This document shows, one piece after another, positions 55,427-64,000 of a stretch of DNA of 64,000 nt. Origin of the DNA: Pectinatus cerevisiiphilus (GTDB taxonomy: Bacteria; Bacillota; Negativicutes; Selenomonadales; Selenomonadaceae); NCBI RefSeq assembly GCF_004341685.1, contig NZ_SMAA01000009.1:42341-106340 (forward strand), read 5' to 3'. A program made the position numbers and the translations under genes. Below the pieces are notes generated by a model, which did not search any database, was not told the DNA's origin, and worked only from the letters and a program-made list of their open reading frames with translations. Positions within the stretch are counted from its first letter, which is position 1, and the number at the start of each line of letters is the position of its first letter.

Positions 55427-56679
55427 CAGCGTACTTGTCCGTTCCCATTAATCAAGTATTTCATAGTCGTTAACGCATTTAAACCCATTGGCCCTCTGGC
55501 ATGCAGTTTCTGTGTACTAATACCTATTTCCGCACCAAACCCAAATTCAAAACCATCTGTAAAGCGTGTAGAAGCATTGACGTATACAGCGGACGCATCT
55601 ATCTTCTGCTGAAAAAGCTGCGCACTGGTATATTCATTGGTTATAATTACTTCTGAATGTTTAGTTCCATATGTGTTGATATGCTTAATAGCAGCATTTA
55701 TATCATCAACGACCTTTATAGAAAGGATGAGATCATGGTATTCTGTAGACCAATCATCTTCAGTAGCTTCTGCCATATCAGGATAAATGGCTCGTGTGCG
55801 TTCACAGCCACGCAGCTCCACATTACATGCGGCAAGTTTAGCCACAATAAACGGAATAAAATCTTTAGCGATATCCTGATGGACTAAAAGTGTTTCTATT
55901 GTATTGCAGACAGCAGGCCTGGATGTTTTCGCGTTTACTATTATATCAGCGGCCATTTCTTTATCGGCGCTTTTATCAACAAACGCATGACAGATACCCG
56001 CACCAGTTTCTATAACAGGAACAGTGCTGTTTTCAACTACATATTTTATTAAACTACTGCCTCCGCGCGGAATAATAACATCAATATATTTACGCAGATG
56101 CAGTAATTCTGTTATAGCACCGCGGTCCGTCGATTCAATAAACTGGATTGCCCCTTCAGGCATCCCTGCACTACTGGCTGCTGTAGCTAAAATAGAACTG
56201 ATGATTTTATTTGTGTTTATAGCTTCCGAACCACCCCGTAGAAGGACAGCATTTCCGGATTTTATGCATAACCCAGCAACATCAGCAGTAACATTGGGCC
56301 GTGCTTCATAAATTATGCCGATAACACCAAGTGGTACACGCACTGCCCTTATATCAAGCCCGTTTGGTCTCTTCATTTCCATGAGTCCACTGCCAATGGG
56401 ATCAGGCAGGGCAGCTATCTGCCGAAGTCCATTCGTGATCTGATGAATGCGTTCTTCGTTAAGCATTAAACGGTCAAGCATGGCAGAACTGAGATTTTTA
56501 TTGCGTCCATTAGCTAAATCAATTTTATTTTCCGACAAAATAAGTTTTTGCCTATGCTCCAAAGCATCTGCCATTTCCTGCAATGCCTTATTTTTTTCAA
56601 GAGTTGATAATCCAATCAGCTCATTTGCAGCAAGACGGGCCGCTTTTGCCTGATCGTTCAAAGATAGTGTTTTTTCCAT
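55426..56679 (-). CDS. proA: Gamma-glutamyl phosphate reductase
   Basis: The 417-residue NADPH enzyme makes glutamate semialdehyde. Catalytic Cys in SRPAVCNTIETLL; also VPLGVIGIIYEARPNVT, LRGGSEAINTN and IPRGGSSLI. It follows proB by 50 bases and is followed with a one-base overlap by a 52-residue frame. Confidence 0.96.
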   Translation of the reverse strand: MEKTLSLNDQAKAARLAANELIGLSTLEKNKALQEMADALEHRQKLILSENKIDLANGRNKNLSSAMLDRLMLNEERIHQITNGLRQIAALPDPIGSGLMEMKRPNGLDIRAVRVPLGVIGIIYEARPNVTADVAGLCIKSGNAVLLRGGSEAINTNKIISSILATAASSAGMPEGAIQFIESTDRGAITELLHLRKYIDVIIPRGGSSLIKYVVENSTVPVIETGAGICHAFVDKSADKEMAADIIVNAKTSRPAVCNTIETLLVHQDIAKDFIPFIVAKLAACNVELRGCERTRAIYPDMAEATEDDWSTEYHDLILSIKVVDDINAAIKHINTYGTKHSEVIITNEYTSAQLFQQKIDASAVYVNASTRFTDGFEFGFGAEIGISTQKLHARGPMGLNALTTMKYLINGNGQVR

Positions 56680-56729
56680 AAAGGGCTTCCTCCTTAAAAA
56701 CTATAGCAGCGCATTGGCCGACAGCGATA

Positions 56730-57857
56730 TCAAACCATAAGTACCATGTTATCACGATGTATTACTTCATCATATACTTTACCAGCCAAAAGCGAAGCAA
56801 AATCCCTTGTATTATGTCCTATTATTTTTTTTAGGGATTCAGTATCATAATTTATAATGCCACGGGCTATTTCCTGGGAATCTGTAGATAAAACCCGAAC
56901 AGTGCTTCCTGCAGGGAAATCACCTTCAAAAGTTGTTATGCCTGCGGCTAATATACTTGAACCGTGTTTTATAAGCGCATCTTCACACCCATGGTCAACA
57001 ACTATACTGCCGGCTATTCTCTTGCCAAACGCAATCCAGCGCTTTCTTTGTTTCAAATGAGCTTCACGTGCAGGAAAAATCGTCCCTACACTTTTTCCTG
57101 CAAAAATATCTGGCAGTACATTTTCCCGGCTGCCATTGGCAATGACCATCGTGACACCAGAATTAACCGCAATTTTGGCAGCTTGAATTTTTGTAAACAT
57201 GCCGCCGGTACCAAGAGTAGTACCGGCACTACCGGCAATATCTTCTATTTCCGGTGTTATTTCTGAAATTTTATCTATTAGCTGCGCATCCGGGACTTTT
57301 TGTGGATTTGCCGTATAAAGGCCATCTATATCAGTTAAAAGCACCAAAGCATCAGCATCAACTATGCTGGCAACAGTGGCTGACAAAGTGTCATTATCAC
57401 CGATTTTCAGCTGATCGATAGCAACGACATCGTTTTCATTTATTATCGGAATAACATGCATTTGCAGCAAGGCCAAAAGAGCATTACGGGAATTTATGTA
57501 CTGTGAATATCTGACTGAATTCTCTTTCGTTAAAAGCACCTGTGCTACAGTCTGCCCATATTCACCAAATAATTTCTCGTAAATATGCATCAATATACCT
57601 TGCCCTATAGCGGCCAAAGCCTGCTTATCCGGTATATTATCTGGCCTTTTTTTTATTTTCATACGGCTCAGGCCTGCCCCTACGGCGCCTGATGTTACAA
57701 GCAGAATATCCTTATCTTGATTGGCAAGATCGGCTATCTGCCTGACCAGACATTCGATGCGGTGTATATTTAAGCGTCCAGCAGTGTGGTTCAAAGTACT
57801 TGTGCCAACTTTAACAACAATCCGCTGCGCCTTTTTGATTTCATTTCTGTCTTTCAT
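56730..57857 (-). CDS. proB: Glutamate 5-kinase
   Basis: The 375-residue enzyme makes gamma-glutamyl phosphate. The amino-acid kinase domain (about 8-255) has VVKVGTSTL, VTSGAVGAGL, PIINENDVVAIDQLKIGDND and GTGGMFTKIQAA. A PUA domain (about 280-360) follows. ATG 57857 follows AAGGTAG; the ATG at 57872 is also possible. Confidence 0.95.
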   Translation of the reverse strand: MKDRNEIKKAQRIVVKVGTSTLNHTAGRLNIHRIECLVRQIADLANQDKDILLVTSGAVGAGLSRMKIKKRPDNIPDKQALAAIGQGILMHIYEKLFGEYGQTVAQVLLTKENSVRYSQYINSRNALLALLQMHVIPIINENDVVAIDQLKIGDNDTLSATVASIVDADALVLLTDIDGLYTANPQKVPDAQLIDKISEITPEIEDIAGSAGTTLGTGGMFTKIQAAKIAVNSGVTMVIANGSRENVLPDIFAGKSVGTIFPAREAHLKQRKRWIAFGKRIAGSIVVDHGCEDALIKHGSSILAAGITTFEGDFPAGSTVRVLSTDSQEIARGIINYDTESLKKIIGHNTRDFASLLAGKVYDEVIHRDNMVLMV

Positions 57858-57877
57858 CAAAGCTACCTTCATATACC

Positions 57878-58183
57878 TTAATTAGGTAATTTTATCTTAG
57901 GCTTTTTAAAATTTCTACGAAATAAAAGTCCATTGCGCCCTATCAGTTGGACTAAATCACAGTCTGTTCTTTCTGCCAGAAGCGATATGGCACTTTCTGG
58001 TGTTTGCAGACAATTTTGTAAGACACGAACCTTGATGAGTTCCCTTTTCGTTATTACGTCATTAGCGCTTTTAACTAATTGTGGTGTAACTGCTTCTTTA
58101 CCTATTTGGACAACGGGCTCGAGAGTTGTCCCCATAGAGCGTAAAAAGCGTTTTTGTTTACCTGTTAATGTATTGCGAATCAA
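57878..58183 (-). CDS. yhbY: YhbY-type CRM-domain RNA-binding protein
   Basis: The 101-residue protein matches the CRM fold: LTGKQKRFLRSMGTTLEPVVQIGK, then KRELIKVRVLQNC and the loop DLVQLIGRNGLLFRR. It associates with pre-50S ribosomes. TTG 58183 follows GGAGGATG. Between obg and proB. Confidence 0.92.
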   Translation of the reverse strand: MIRNTLTGKQKRFLRSMGTTLEPVVQIGKEAVTPQLVKSANDVITKRELIKVRVLQNCLQTPESAISLLAERTDCDLVQLIGRNGLLFRRNFKKPKIKLPN

Positions 58184-58201
58184 ATTGCATCCTCCAAATA
58201 T

Positions 58202-59482
58202 TTATTCCCTAAATTCAAATTCCATTGCACCAATATGGACGGTGTCCCCTTCTTTAATACCTTTGGCCTTAAGCTTACCATCAATCTGCTTGAGACGCCA
58301 AATGTATTGAAAGCGGCGCAATGCTTCATCATTTGCAAAATTAGTCATAGCGACAAGCTTATCCAATGATTTCCCCGAAACGACAAAATCACCTGTCATA
58401 TCACGAGATATTTTTATTTCATCCTCATTATCTTTTGCAGCATCATATACTTTAGTTTTTTCCTCAGCTTTAGGCTGTTCGGTATAATTGATCAGCATAG
58501 TATATACATGCTTTATCAAATCAGTGACGCCTGCTTTAGTGGCAGCTGATATTTTAAATAAAGGAATTCCTTCCTTTTTGGCAAGGGCTTCGAGCCTTGG
58601 CAAATTCTCCGCGGCTTCAGGCAGATCAATCTTGTTAGCGGCAATTACCTGCGGACTTTTTGTCAATTTATCGGCATACAAGGCTAATTCCTTATTAATC
58701 TTATAAAAATCGTCTACAGGATCTCTTCCCTCTATACCTGACGCATCAATAACATGGACCAAGATTTTAGTCCGTTCAATATGGCGCAAAAAATCATGGC
58801 CGAGACCGACGCCTTCAGCAGCTCCTTCGATAAGGCCTGGAATATCTGCCATCACAAAGCTTTGTTCTGGTCCCACACTGACCACTCCTAAAATAGGCGC
58901 CAGCGTTGTAAAATGATATTCAGCTATATCAGGACGCGCTGCTGATACGGCAGCTATAAGACTTGATTTGCCGACACTTGGATAACCGATGAGTCCCACA
59001 TCTGCCAGTACTTTCAATTCTAAAACCAGTTTCTTACTTTCACCTGGTTCACCGAGTTCCGCAAAGGTAGGGGCGCGATTGGCACTGTTGGCAAAACGGG
59101 CATTACCTCGTCCACCCCGTCCGCCTCGGCAAATAACAGCAGTTTCGCCTTCTTCTGTCAGATCGGCCAGCACTTCATCAGTATCTTCATCCTTAATAAT
59201 TGTACCAGCAGGAACCTTTATTAATAAATCAGCGGCATTTCTCCCAAACTGATTCTTAATATCACCATTGCCACCATTTTTCCCTACAAATTTTCTGTTA
59301 TAACGGAAATCCAGCAGCGTATTTATATTGCCGTCAACAACAAATACTATATCAGCGCCTTTTCCACCGTCTCCGCCACTAGGTCCACCTTTAGGCACAA
59401 ATTTTTCTCGCCGAAAAGCAGATTTGCCATTACCACCGTCACCGGCTTTAACGGTTACTTTCGTTCTATCTATAAACTTCAT
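58202..59482 (-). CDS. obg: GTPase Obg
   Basis: The 426-residue GTPase has the Gly-rich Obg fold (about 1-158), G1 GYPSVGKSSLI, G3 DIPGLIEGAAEG, G4 NKIDLPE and a C-terminal OCT domain (about 345-425). It acts in 50S assembly and stress control. In many genomes rplU-rpmA precede it; here a divergent intergenic region does. First gene of the obg-to-nadD operon. Confidence 0.96.
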   Translation of the reverse strand: MKFIDRTKVTVKAGDGGNGKSAFRREKFVPKGGPSGGDGGKGADIVFVVDGNINTLLDFRYNRKFVGKNGGNGDIKNQFGRNAADLLIKVPAGTIIKDEDTDEVLADLTEEGETAVICRGGRGGRGNARFANSANRAPTFAELGEPGESKKLVLELKVLADVGLIGYPSVGKSSLIAAVSAARPDIAEYHFTTLAPILGVVSVGPEQSFVMADIPGLIEGAAEGVGLGHDFLRHIERTKILVHVIDASGIEGRDPVDDFYKINKELALYADKLTKSPQVIAANKIDLPEAAENLPRLEALAKKEGIPLFKISAATKAGVTDLIKHVYTMLINYTEQPKAEEKTKVYDAAKDNEDEIKISRDMTGDFVVSGKSLDKLVAMTNFANDEALRRFQYIWRLKQIDGKLKAKGIKEGDTVHIGAMEFEFRE

Positions 59483-59661
59483 ATAATTCTCCTGTCATAG
59501 TCATCATTAAATAAAAAAATTATTATATCTCTCAAACAATATCAGAAAATCTTGTATTTGTAAAGTTTCCCGCTATCTTCACTGCTCTTTCCAGAATGAT
59601 TTTAAATAAATAGTTTTGCATAGGTTCAAGAATATGATAAAATGTCTTATTAGTTTATACA

Positions 59662-59691
59662 TTGGTTTTTATCAGAAGGATGCAGTATAAT
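59662..59691 (+). promoter_or_regulatory. Promoter of wecG
   Basis: TTGGTT (59662-59667) and a perfect TATAAT (59686-59691) are separated by 18 bp. Confidence 0.65.
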
Positions 59692-59746
59692 AGCTACTTA
59701 AGATTACTTCAAAGTAGGAATTGATGCTAAAGAGGGGAATCAGCAA

Positions 59747-60484
59747 TTGTTTACAACGGTTAATATATTAGGAACAAAAGTAACTTCAATAACTATGCAG
59801 CAGGCTGTGGAAACAGCGGTACAATTTATTGAAGCAAAACATAATTATATGATTGCGACCGCTAATGCTGAAATGATCATGCGGGCTACGAAAGATCAGG
59901 AATTAAAGGAAATATTAAATAAAGTCAATCTAGTAATTCCAGATGGTGCCGGAACAGTCTGGGCATCCAATTATTTGGGCGTCCATATGCCTGAAAGAGT
60001 CGCCGGTTTTGACCTAGTGCAAAACCTTTTGCAGCTAGCACCGAGCAAAGGTTGGCGCGTATTCTTTTTCGGTTCGGCACCAGGAGTAGCTGAAAAAGCA
60101 AAACTCAAAGCGCAACAAGACTATCCCGGTATTGAAATTGTTGGTGTGCGAAATGGTTTTTTTACGGCTGCTGATGATAAAGCCATCGTAGCAGAAATAA
60201 ATGCTGCTAAACCCGATCTTTTACTTGTCGCACTTGGCGTACCAAAACAGGAAAAATGGTTATACAAGCATTTACCAGAACTTGATTGTGCACTGTCTAT
60301 CGGTGTCGGTGGTACCCTTGATGTTATGGCAGGAGTAATGAAACGAGCTCCTTTATGGATGCAAAAGGCAAAACTTGAATGGTTATTTCGTGGAATGATG
60401 CAACCAAAAAGAGCGGGCAGGTTAATGGCTTTACCAAAATTTGTAAATGCTGTGCGGGTGTGGAAAAAAAAGGCGAATCAGTAG
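59747..60484 (+). CDS. WecG/TagA/CpsF-family glycosyltransferase
   Basis: The 245-residue GT26 enzyme shows the conserved TANAEMIMRA, PDGAGTVWAS, GVHMPERVAGFDLV, RVFFFGSAPGVAEKA and LGVPKQEKWL. The C-terminal RAPLWMQKAKLEWLFRGM is the peripheral-membrane docking region. Members add ManNAc or ManNAcA to GlcNAc-PP-undecaprenol. With wecA and wecB in the same window a ManNAc-GlcNAc-lipid product is likely. TTG 59747 has AGAGGGG upstream. Confidence 0.9.
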   Translation: MFTTVNILGTKVTSITMQQAVETAVQFIEAKHNYMIATANAEMIMRATKDQELKEILNKVNLVIPDGAGTVWASNYLGVHMPERVAGFDLVQNLLQLAPSKGWRVFFFGSAPGVAEKAKLKAQQDYPGIEIVGVRNGFFTAADDKAIVAEINAAKPDLLLVALGVPKQEKWLYKHLPELDCALSIGVGGTLDVMAGVMKRAPLWMQKAKLEWLFRGMMQPKRAGRLMALPKFVNAVRVWKKKANQ

Positions 60485-60586
60485 ACAAAAAATTTTAATT
60501 ATACTATAATTAGTATGTTATAAGCGCATGTCAAGTGCATATTTAATTTGATTATTCAGCTTTTAAAAATAGAAGAGGTAATAAAA

Positions 60587-61216
60587 ATGAATATTGTTAA
60601 AGAAGGATACAAGTTCATTGGTTTTGCCACGGCTCTGACTGTTGGCGCAGGTGCTTTAATAAGTCCATATGCAGCTGTTGCACCAGGTGTCTTGGCAGGA
60701 TTTTTTACGTTTTTCTTTAGAAACCCGAAGAGAAACATACCAGATGATAATTCCGTCATCGTTTCACCTGCTGATGGCAAAGTTATGAAGGTAGTGAAGG
60801 TCGACCATGATGATTTTGTCAAAGGACCAGGAACTAAAGTAACCATTTTTTTGTCTGTCTTTAACGTACATGTTAATCGTAGTCCGATGAAGGGCAAAAT
60901 AAAATTACAACAGTATACCTGCGGTCGTTTTCATCCAGCTTATAAAAACAGCGTCGGTTTTGAAAACGAACGTCATATGATTGGTATAGATAATGGCAAA
61001 ATGCGCGTCACAGTTACGCAGATAGCCGGAATTCTGGCCCGCCGCATCGTATCTTGGGTAACGCTTAATGATACGTTGACGAAGGGAGAGCTCTACGGCC
61101 TCATTAAATTTGGTTCATGTACTGAGGTCGTTATGCCTGACAACGTCAATGTCGTAGTAAAAAAAGGCGACAAAGTTGTAGGCGGAGAAACAATTATTGG
61201 GAGGATAAAAAAATAA
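60587..61216 (+). CDS. psd: Phosphatidylserine decarboxylase proenzyme (short form)
   Basis: The 209-residue enzyme makes phosphatidylethanolamine. Seen: VSPADGKV, FLSVFNVHVNRSP, YKNSVGFENERH and the self-cleavage site KFGSCTEV (pyruvoyl formed from the Ser). Short forms lack the N-terminal extension of E. coli Psd. One membrane segment lies near residues 12-45. ATG 60587 follows AGAGG. The next gene overlaps by one base. Confidence 0.95.
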   Translation: MNIVKEGYKFIGFATALTVGAGALISPYAAVAPGVLAGFFTFFFRNPKRNIPDDNSVIVSPADGKVMKVVKVDHDDFVKGPGTKVTIFLSVFNVHVNRSPMKGKIKLQQYTCGRFHPAYKNSVGFENERHMIGIDNGKMRVTVTQIAGILARRIVSWVTLNDTLTKGELYGLIKFGSCTEVVMPDNVNVVVKKGDKVVGGETIIGRIKK

Positions 61217-61980
61217 TGAGTAAAGCATGGATACCGAATCTTTGTACTTCGATGAATCTAGTATTCGGTATACTGGCCATATTTGTAATGCTTATGGGAG
61301 GCGTCAAATTCGGGCCTTTGATTGATGCACCTATCTGTATATTGTTAGCATTAATTGCAGATGGTTTGGATGGACGTTTAGCCCGCCGTTTTGGTACAGT
61401 CAACGAACGGGGCAAAGAAATGGATTCTCTTTGCGATGTCGTTTCTTTTGGCGTTGCACCTGGAATAATATCGGTATTGTTTACTTTATCGATTATTAGC
61501 ATGGCTGCAATGAAAGCAGGAACACCTCCTGATAGACTGAAGTATTTTATGTATTTTAGCATCGTAGCAGGTGTTATTTATGCTGTTTGTGGAATGTGGC
61601 GTTTGGCTCGTTTCAATGTAAATGCCAGCATCGTACATGGTCATTTTATGGGACTGCCTATTCCTGCCGGTGGTTGTATGATAGCGACAGCTGCTATGCT
61701 TATAGCTAACCTGCCATTTATCCCACCAATAGCAATTGGTTACGCAATACCTATAATTGTTATTATTACAGGATTATTGATGATAAGCAGCATTCATTAT
61801 CCCGATTTCAAGGGAACCGGTGAAAAAATAAATATAATCGCATTGATTATTTCCCTGCTATTTGCGTTGGCTATTATATTCCTCTGCCGCGCTGTATTCC
61901 CATTTGCGGTTTTGTTTGCTATTTTTTCTACCTACGCTGTTTTTGGTATATTAAATACTATTTGCAATAAAATCGCGTAA
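61216..61980 (+). CDS. pssA: CDP-diacylglycerol--serine O-phosphatidyltransferase
   Basis: The 254-residue membrane enzyme has the CDP-alcohol transferase motif DGLDGRLARRFG then NERGKEMDSLCD (D-G-x2-A-R-x8-G-x3-D-x3-D). It makes phosphatidylserine, the substrate of Psd, directly upstream. ATG shares one base with the psd stop. Confidence 0.95.
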   Translation: MSKAWIPNLCTSMNLVFGILAIFVMLMGGVKFGPLIDAPICILLALIADGLDGRLARRFGTVNERGKEMDSLCDVVSFGVAPGIISVLFTLSIISMAAMKAGTPPDRLKYFMYFSIVAGVIYAVCGMWRLARFNVNASIVHGHFMGLPIPAGGCMIATAAMLIANLPFIPPIAIGYAIPIIVIITGLLMISSIHYPDFKGTGEKINIIALIISLLFALAIIFLCRAVFPFAVLFAIFSTYAVFGILNTICNKIA

Positions 61981-62012
61981 TGCACTTTATAGTTTGTTTG
62001 TGGAGGTGCAGT

Positions 62013-62045
62013 ATGCCTAAAGATATACAGCCAAAGGGGAACTAA
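62013..62045 (+). CDS. 10-codon mini-ORF (possible leader peptide)
   Basis: MPKDIQPKGN starts 6-7 bases after a strong GGAGGTG and its stop overlaps the ATG of the glycosyltransferase (TAATG). AAAGGGG within it serves as ribosome site for the next gene. Translation of the two would be coupled. It may be a leader peptide or a chance remnant. Confidence 0.45.
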   Translation: MPKDIQPKGN

Positions 62046-63283
62046 TGCTAATGACATACGCTCTTGATTATATTATGCTGCCGATTCAAGGGTTAATATT
62101 TTTATTTACTGTATATTACTTTTGTATTGGTATCTGTGGCTTATGGAGACGTAAGGAGAAAAAAATCCTTACGCCTCAAAAATCATTTGCGGTAATTGTT
62201 GCCGCGCATAATGAAAAAGCTGTTATCAGCCAATTGATAGATAATCTGAGGCAGCTTGATTATCCTAAAGATTTGTATGATATTTTTGTTATAGCTGATA
62301 ATTGCAGCGACAATACGGCACAGATTGCAAAAGATCATGGTGCTATCGTACATGAACGAACCGATAAAGAAAAACGCGGCAAAGGCTTTGCTATGGAATG
62401 GATGTTTGCCAGGCTTTTCAAAATGCAGCGCCAATATGATGCCGTAGCAATTTTTGATGCGGATAATCTTGTAGACAAACGATTCTTATTGGAAATGAAT
62501 AATCGCCTGTGCAAGGGAGACAAACTTGTACAGGGTTACTTAGATGCTAAAAACCCTTATGATACATGGGTGTCTGGTACATTTGCCATCGCTTTCTGGG
62601 TAATTGACCATATATGGCATTTGGCTAAGACGAATATAGGATTATCTTCTGTTCTCGGTGGCACGGGTATGTGTATCACCACAGGCGTATTGCATAAATA
62701 CGGCTGGGGTGCTACCTGCCTGACTGAGGACATGGAATTCACAATGAAAGCGCTCACTGAAGGAATAAAAACTACATGGGCGCATGATGCTATAGTCTAT
62801 GATGAAAAACCGCTTACTTTTATGCAATCCTGGCGGCAGCGGAAACGCTGGGCACAGGGACAGTTTGACGTAGCCCATCGCTTTATACCCAAAATGATCA
62901 AGGCGGGTATTAAAAGACATGATATCCGTATACTAGATGGTTGTATGCACTTGATACAACCGCATATTTTAATGATGTCGACCTTTTTCGTCATTATGAG
63001 TTATATCCAGATGGGTTTAGGCGTAACTATTTTTACCAATATATATCAGTTTTTGCCATCATCCTTGCTTACCGTTATCACATTAGGACAATATATATTA
63101 CCAGTCATTATTCTACTTAAAATACACGTCAAATTAAAAGCATGGTTTTATCTCATCTTGTACCCAGTTTTCATCTACAGCTGGATTCCTATAGTTTTCT
63201 TAGGTTTTATACATCGCAATGACCATGAATGGAGTCATACACAGCATACACGTGCCGTTTCGTATGATGATATTGCTCATTAA
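62045..63283 (+). CDS. Processive-type GT2 glycosyltransferase (membrane)
   Basis: The 412-residue protein has a first membrane helix, a GT2 catalytic domain with IFDADNLVD (metal Asp), CLTEDMEFTMK and the processive motif QRKRWAQG, and two or three C-terminal membrane helices (about 300-395). This architecture resembles hyaluronan, cellulose or poly-GlcNAc synthases. The product is unknown. Its position after the phosphatidylethanolamine genes may mean an envelope polysaccharide or lipid glycosylation. Confidence 0.85.
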   Translation: MLMTYALDYIMLPIQGLIFLFTVYYFCIGICGLWRRKEKKILTPQKSFAVIVAAHNEKAVISQLIDNLRQLDYPKDLYDIFVIADNCSDNTAQIAKDHGAIVHERTDKEKRGKGFAMEWMFARLFKMQRQYDAVAIFDADNLVDKRFLLEMNNRLCKGDKLVQGYLDAKNPYDTWVSGTFAIAFWVIDHIWHLAKTNIGLSSVLGGTGMCITTGVLHKYGWGATCLTEDMEFTMKALTEGIKTTWAHDAIVYDEKPLTFMQSWRQRKRWAQGQFDVAHRFIPKMIKAGIKRHDIRILDGCMHLIQPHILMMSTFFVIMSYIQMGLGVTIFTNIYQFLPSSLLTVITLGQYILPVIILLKIHVKLKAWFYLILYPVFIYSWIPIVFLGFIHRNDHEWSHTQHTRAVSYDDIAH

Positions 63284-63405
63284 CATGGCATAAAACTGAG
63301 CAGAATGTAATGTAAAATTTAAAAACTGTTTTGTATGATGTATTTATGTACAGCAAAACGCAAGAGTTTTTAAGTATCAGTTAAGAGATTTATTCGTAAA
63401 TAATA

Positions 63406-63451
63406 AAAAAGCTATTGCAAGTAGTTCGTTCTGCTGTGCAATAGCTTTTTG
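63406..63451 (+). terminator. Terminator after the GT2 gene
   Basis: A 14-bp perfect stem (63406-63419 with 63437-63450) has a T-run at its end. Confidence 0.85.
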
Positions 63452-63504
63452 TTATTATATATTTTGTATTAATAATGAATGTACAAATATTTTAAGGATG
63501 TAAT

Positions 63505-64000
63505 ATGAAAGATAATAAAGAACGTCTTAGCATAAATATTGCTAAGCTATATTATGAATCAGACTATAGTCAACAAAAAATTGCAGAAAAACTTAATATA
63601 TCTAGACCCACTGTTTCGCGATTACTACAATATGCAAAAGATCAAAAATTCGTACAAATAAATATCATCGATCCCATAAAAGATAATAGTAATTTGGAAC
63701 AACTATTGATTGAGAAATATGGATTAGAAGATGTAAAAATTGCATATACACCATTAGATACACGAGAAGAAATAAAAAAAAGTATCAGCGCAAAGGCAGC
63801 CGAATATCTCTACTCAATAACCAAAGATGGAGATATTATAGGTGTTAGCTGGGGATTGACCATTTATAATTTAGCCCTTAATTTAAAACCAAAAATGTTA
63901 AAAGGCGCTCAATGTCAAGGTAGTTGTCAGTAATTCTTCAAATTTTATATGTGCATCTACTGACTATGCTCCAGATTCGACTGTATGTTCGAAGTGGGCA
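63505..64000 (+). pseudogene. SorC-family sugar-binding regulator, frame broken near residue 137
   Basis: An N-terminal helix-turn-helix (about 10-55: YESDYSQQKIAEKLNISRPTVSRLLQYA is the HTH in two parts) and the start of the effector domain (GDIIGVSWGLTIYNLA) identify a SorC/DeoR-type regulator. The frame stops at 63933 after 142 residues against about 310 expected. The frame starting at 63914 stays open to the window end (VKVVVSNSSNF...), so a one-base insertion near 63913 is likely. The sequence ends with the window, so this cannot be settled here. Confidence 0.6.

Overview
The window reads as a chromosomal segment of a low-GC, anaerobic, probably diderm Firmicute, most likely a member of the Negativicutes. 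This is an inference from gene content and order. Firmicute traits are two T-box leaders (glyQS and pheST), the pgeF-yggS-sepF-proC-ylmH-lspA-rluD-pyrR block and the rpiB-glyA-upp-(dCMP deaminase)-wecA-wecB block. Diderm-like traits are phosphatidylserine synthase and decarboxylase and a WecG/TagA glycosyltransferase. The genus cannot be decided from the sequence alone.

Layout. 1-6.9 kb: the 3' end of an iron alcohol dehydrogenase; an AdhR-like MerR regulator with a tandem carboxymuconolactone-decarboxylase-fold protein; a soluble chemotaxis receptor; a type II NADH dehydrogenase behind two Rex-like operators; a secreted SGNH hydrolase; and a tiny Cys-rich protein. 6.1-12.8 kb: an IclR regulator and a five-gene sugar catabolic operon (UxaA-like dehydratase, SDR dehydrogenase, FucP-type permease, amidohydrolase fused to a mutarotase, DapA-like aldolase). 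In gene families it parallels the Campylobacter jejuni L-fucose locus. 12.8-21.6 kb: T-box-glyQ-glyS, an amino-acid permease, T-box-pheS-pheT. 21.6-30.2 kb: an M20 peptidase and DcuC-like carrier, rpsT, a tandem duplicated tRNA-Arg/tRNA-Tyr pair, mop-modC-modB-modA, and a membrane chemotaxis receptor.

30.4-40.3 kb (minus strand): wecB, wecA, dCMP deaminase, upp, glyA, rpiB; then tsaC, prmC, prfA, yqhQ, rpmE. 40.4-45.3 kb (plus strand): a MarR regulator flanked by two perfect or near-perfect palindromic operators, a cation-diffusion-facilitator gene broken by one base, and arsR-arsD-arsA without an arsenite efflux permease; then tRNA-Arg(CCT) on the minus strand. 45.4-59.5 kb (minus strand): the pyrR to pgeF block, a B12-binding-type radical SAM protein, nrdR, rodZ, and an obg-yhbY-proB-proA-(52-aa membrane protein)-nadD operon. 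59.6-64 kb (plus strand): wecG, psd, pssA, a 10-codon mini-ORF coupled to a processive GT2 glycosyltransferase, and a SorC-family regulator whose frame breaks near the window end.

Most promising for follow-up: the fucose-like operon with its lactonase-mutarotase fusion; the 52-aa membrane protein fitted between proA and nadD by one-base overlaps on both sides; the MarR double operator with its frameshifted transporter; the paired Rex sites upstream of ndh; and the mini-ORF in front of the GT2 gene. Start codons were chosen from visible ribosome binding sites and family N-termini. Several genes start with TTG or GTG.
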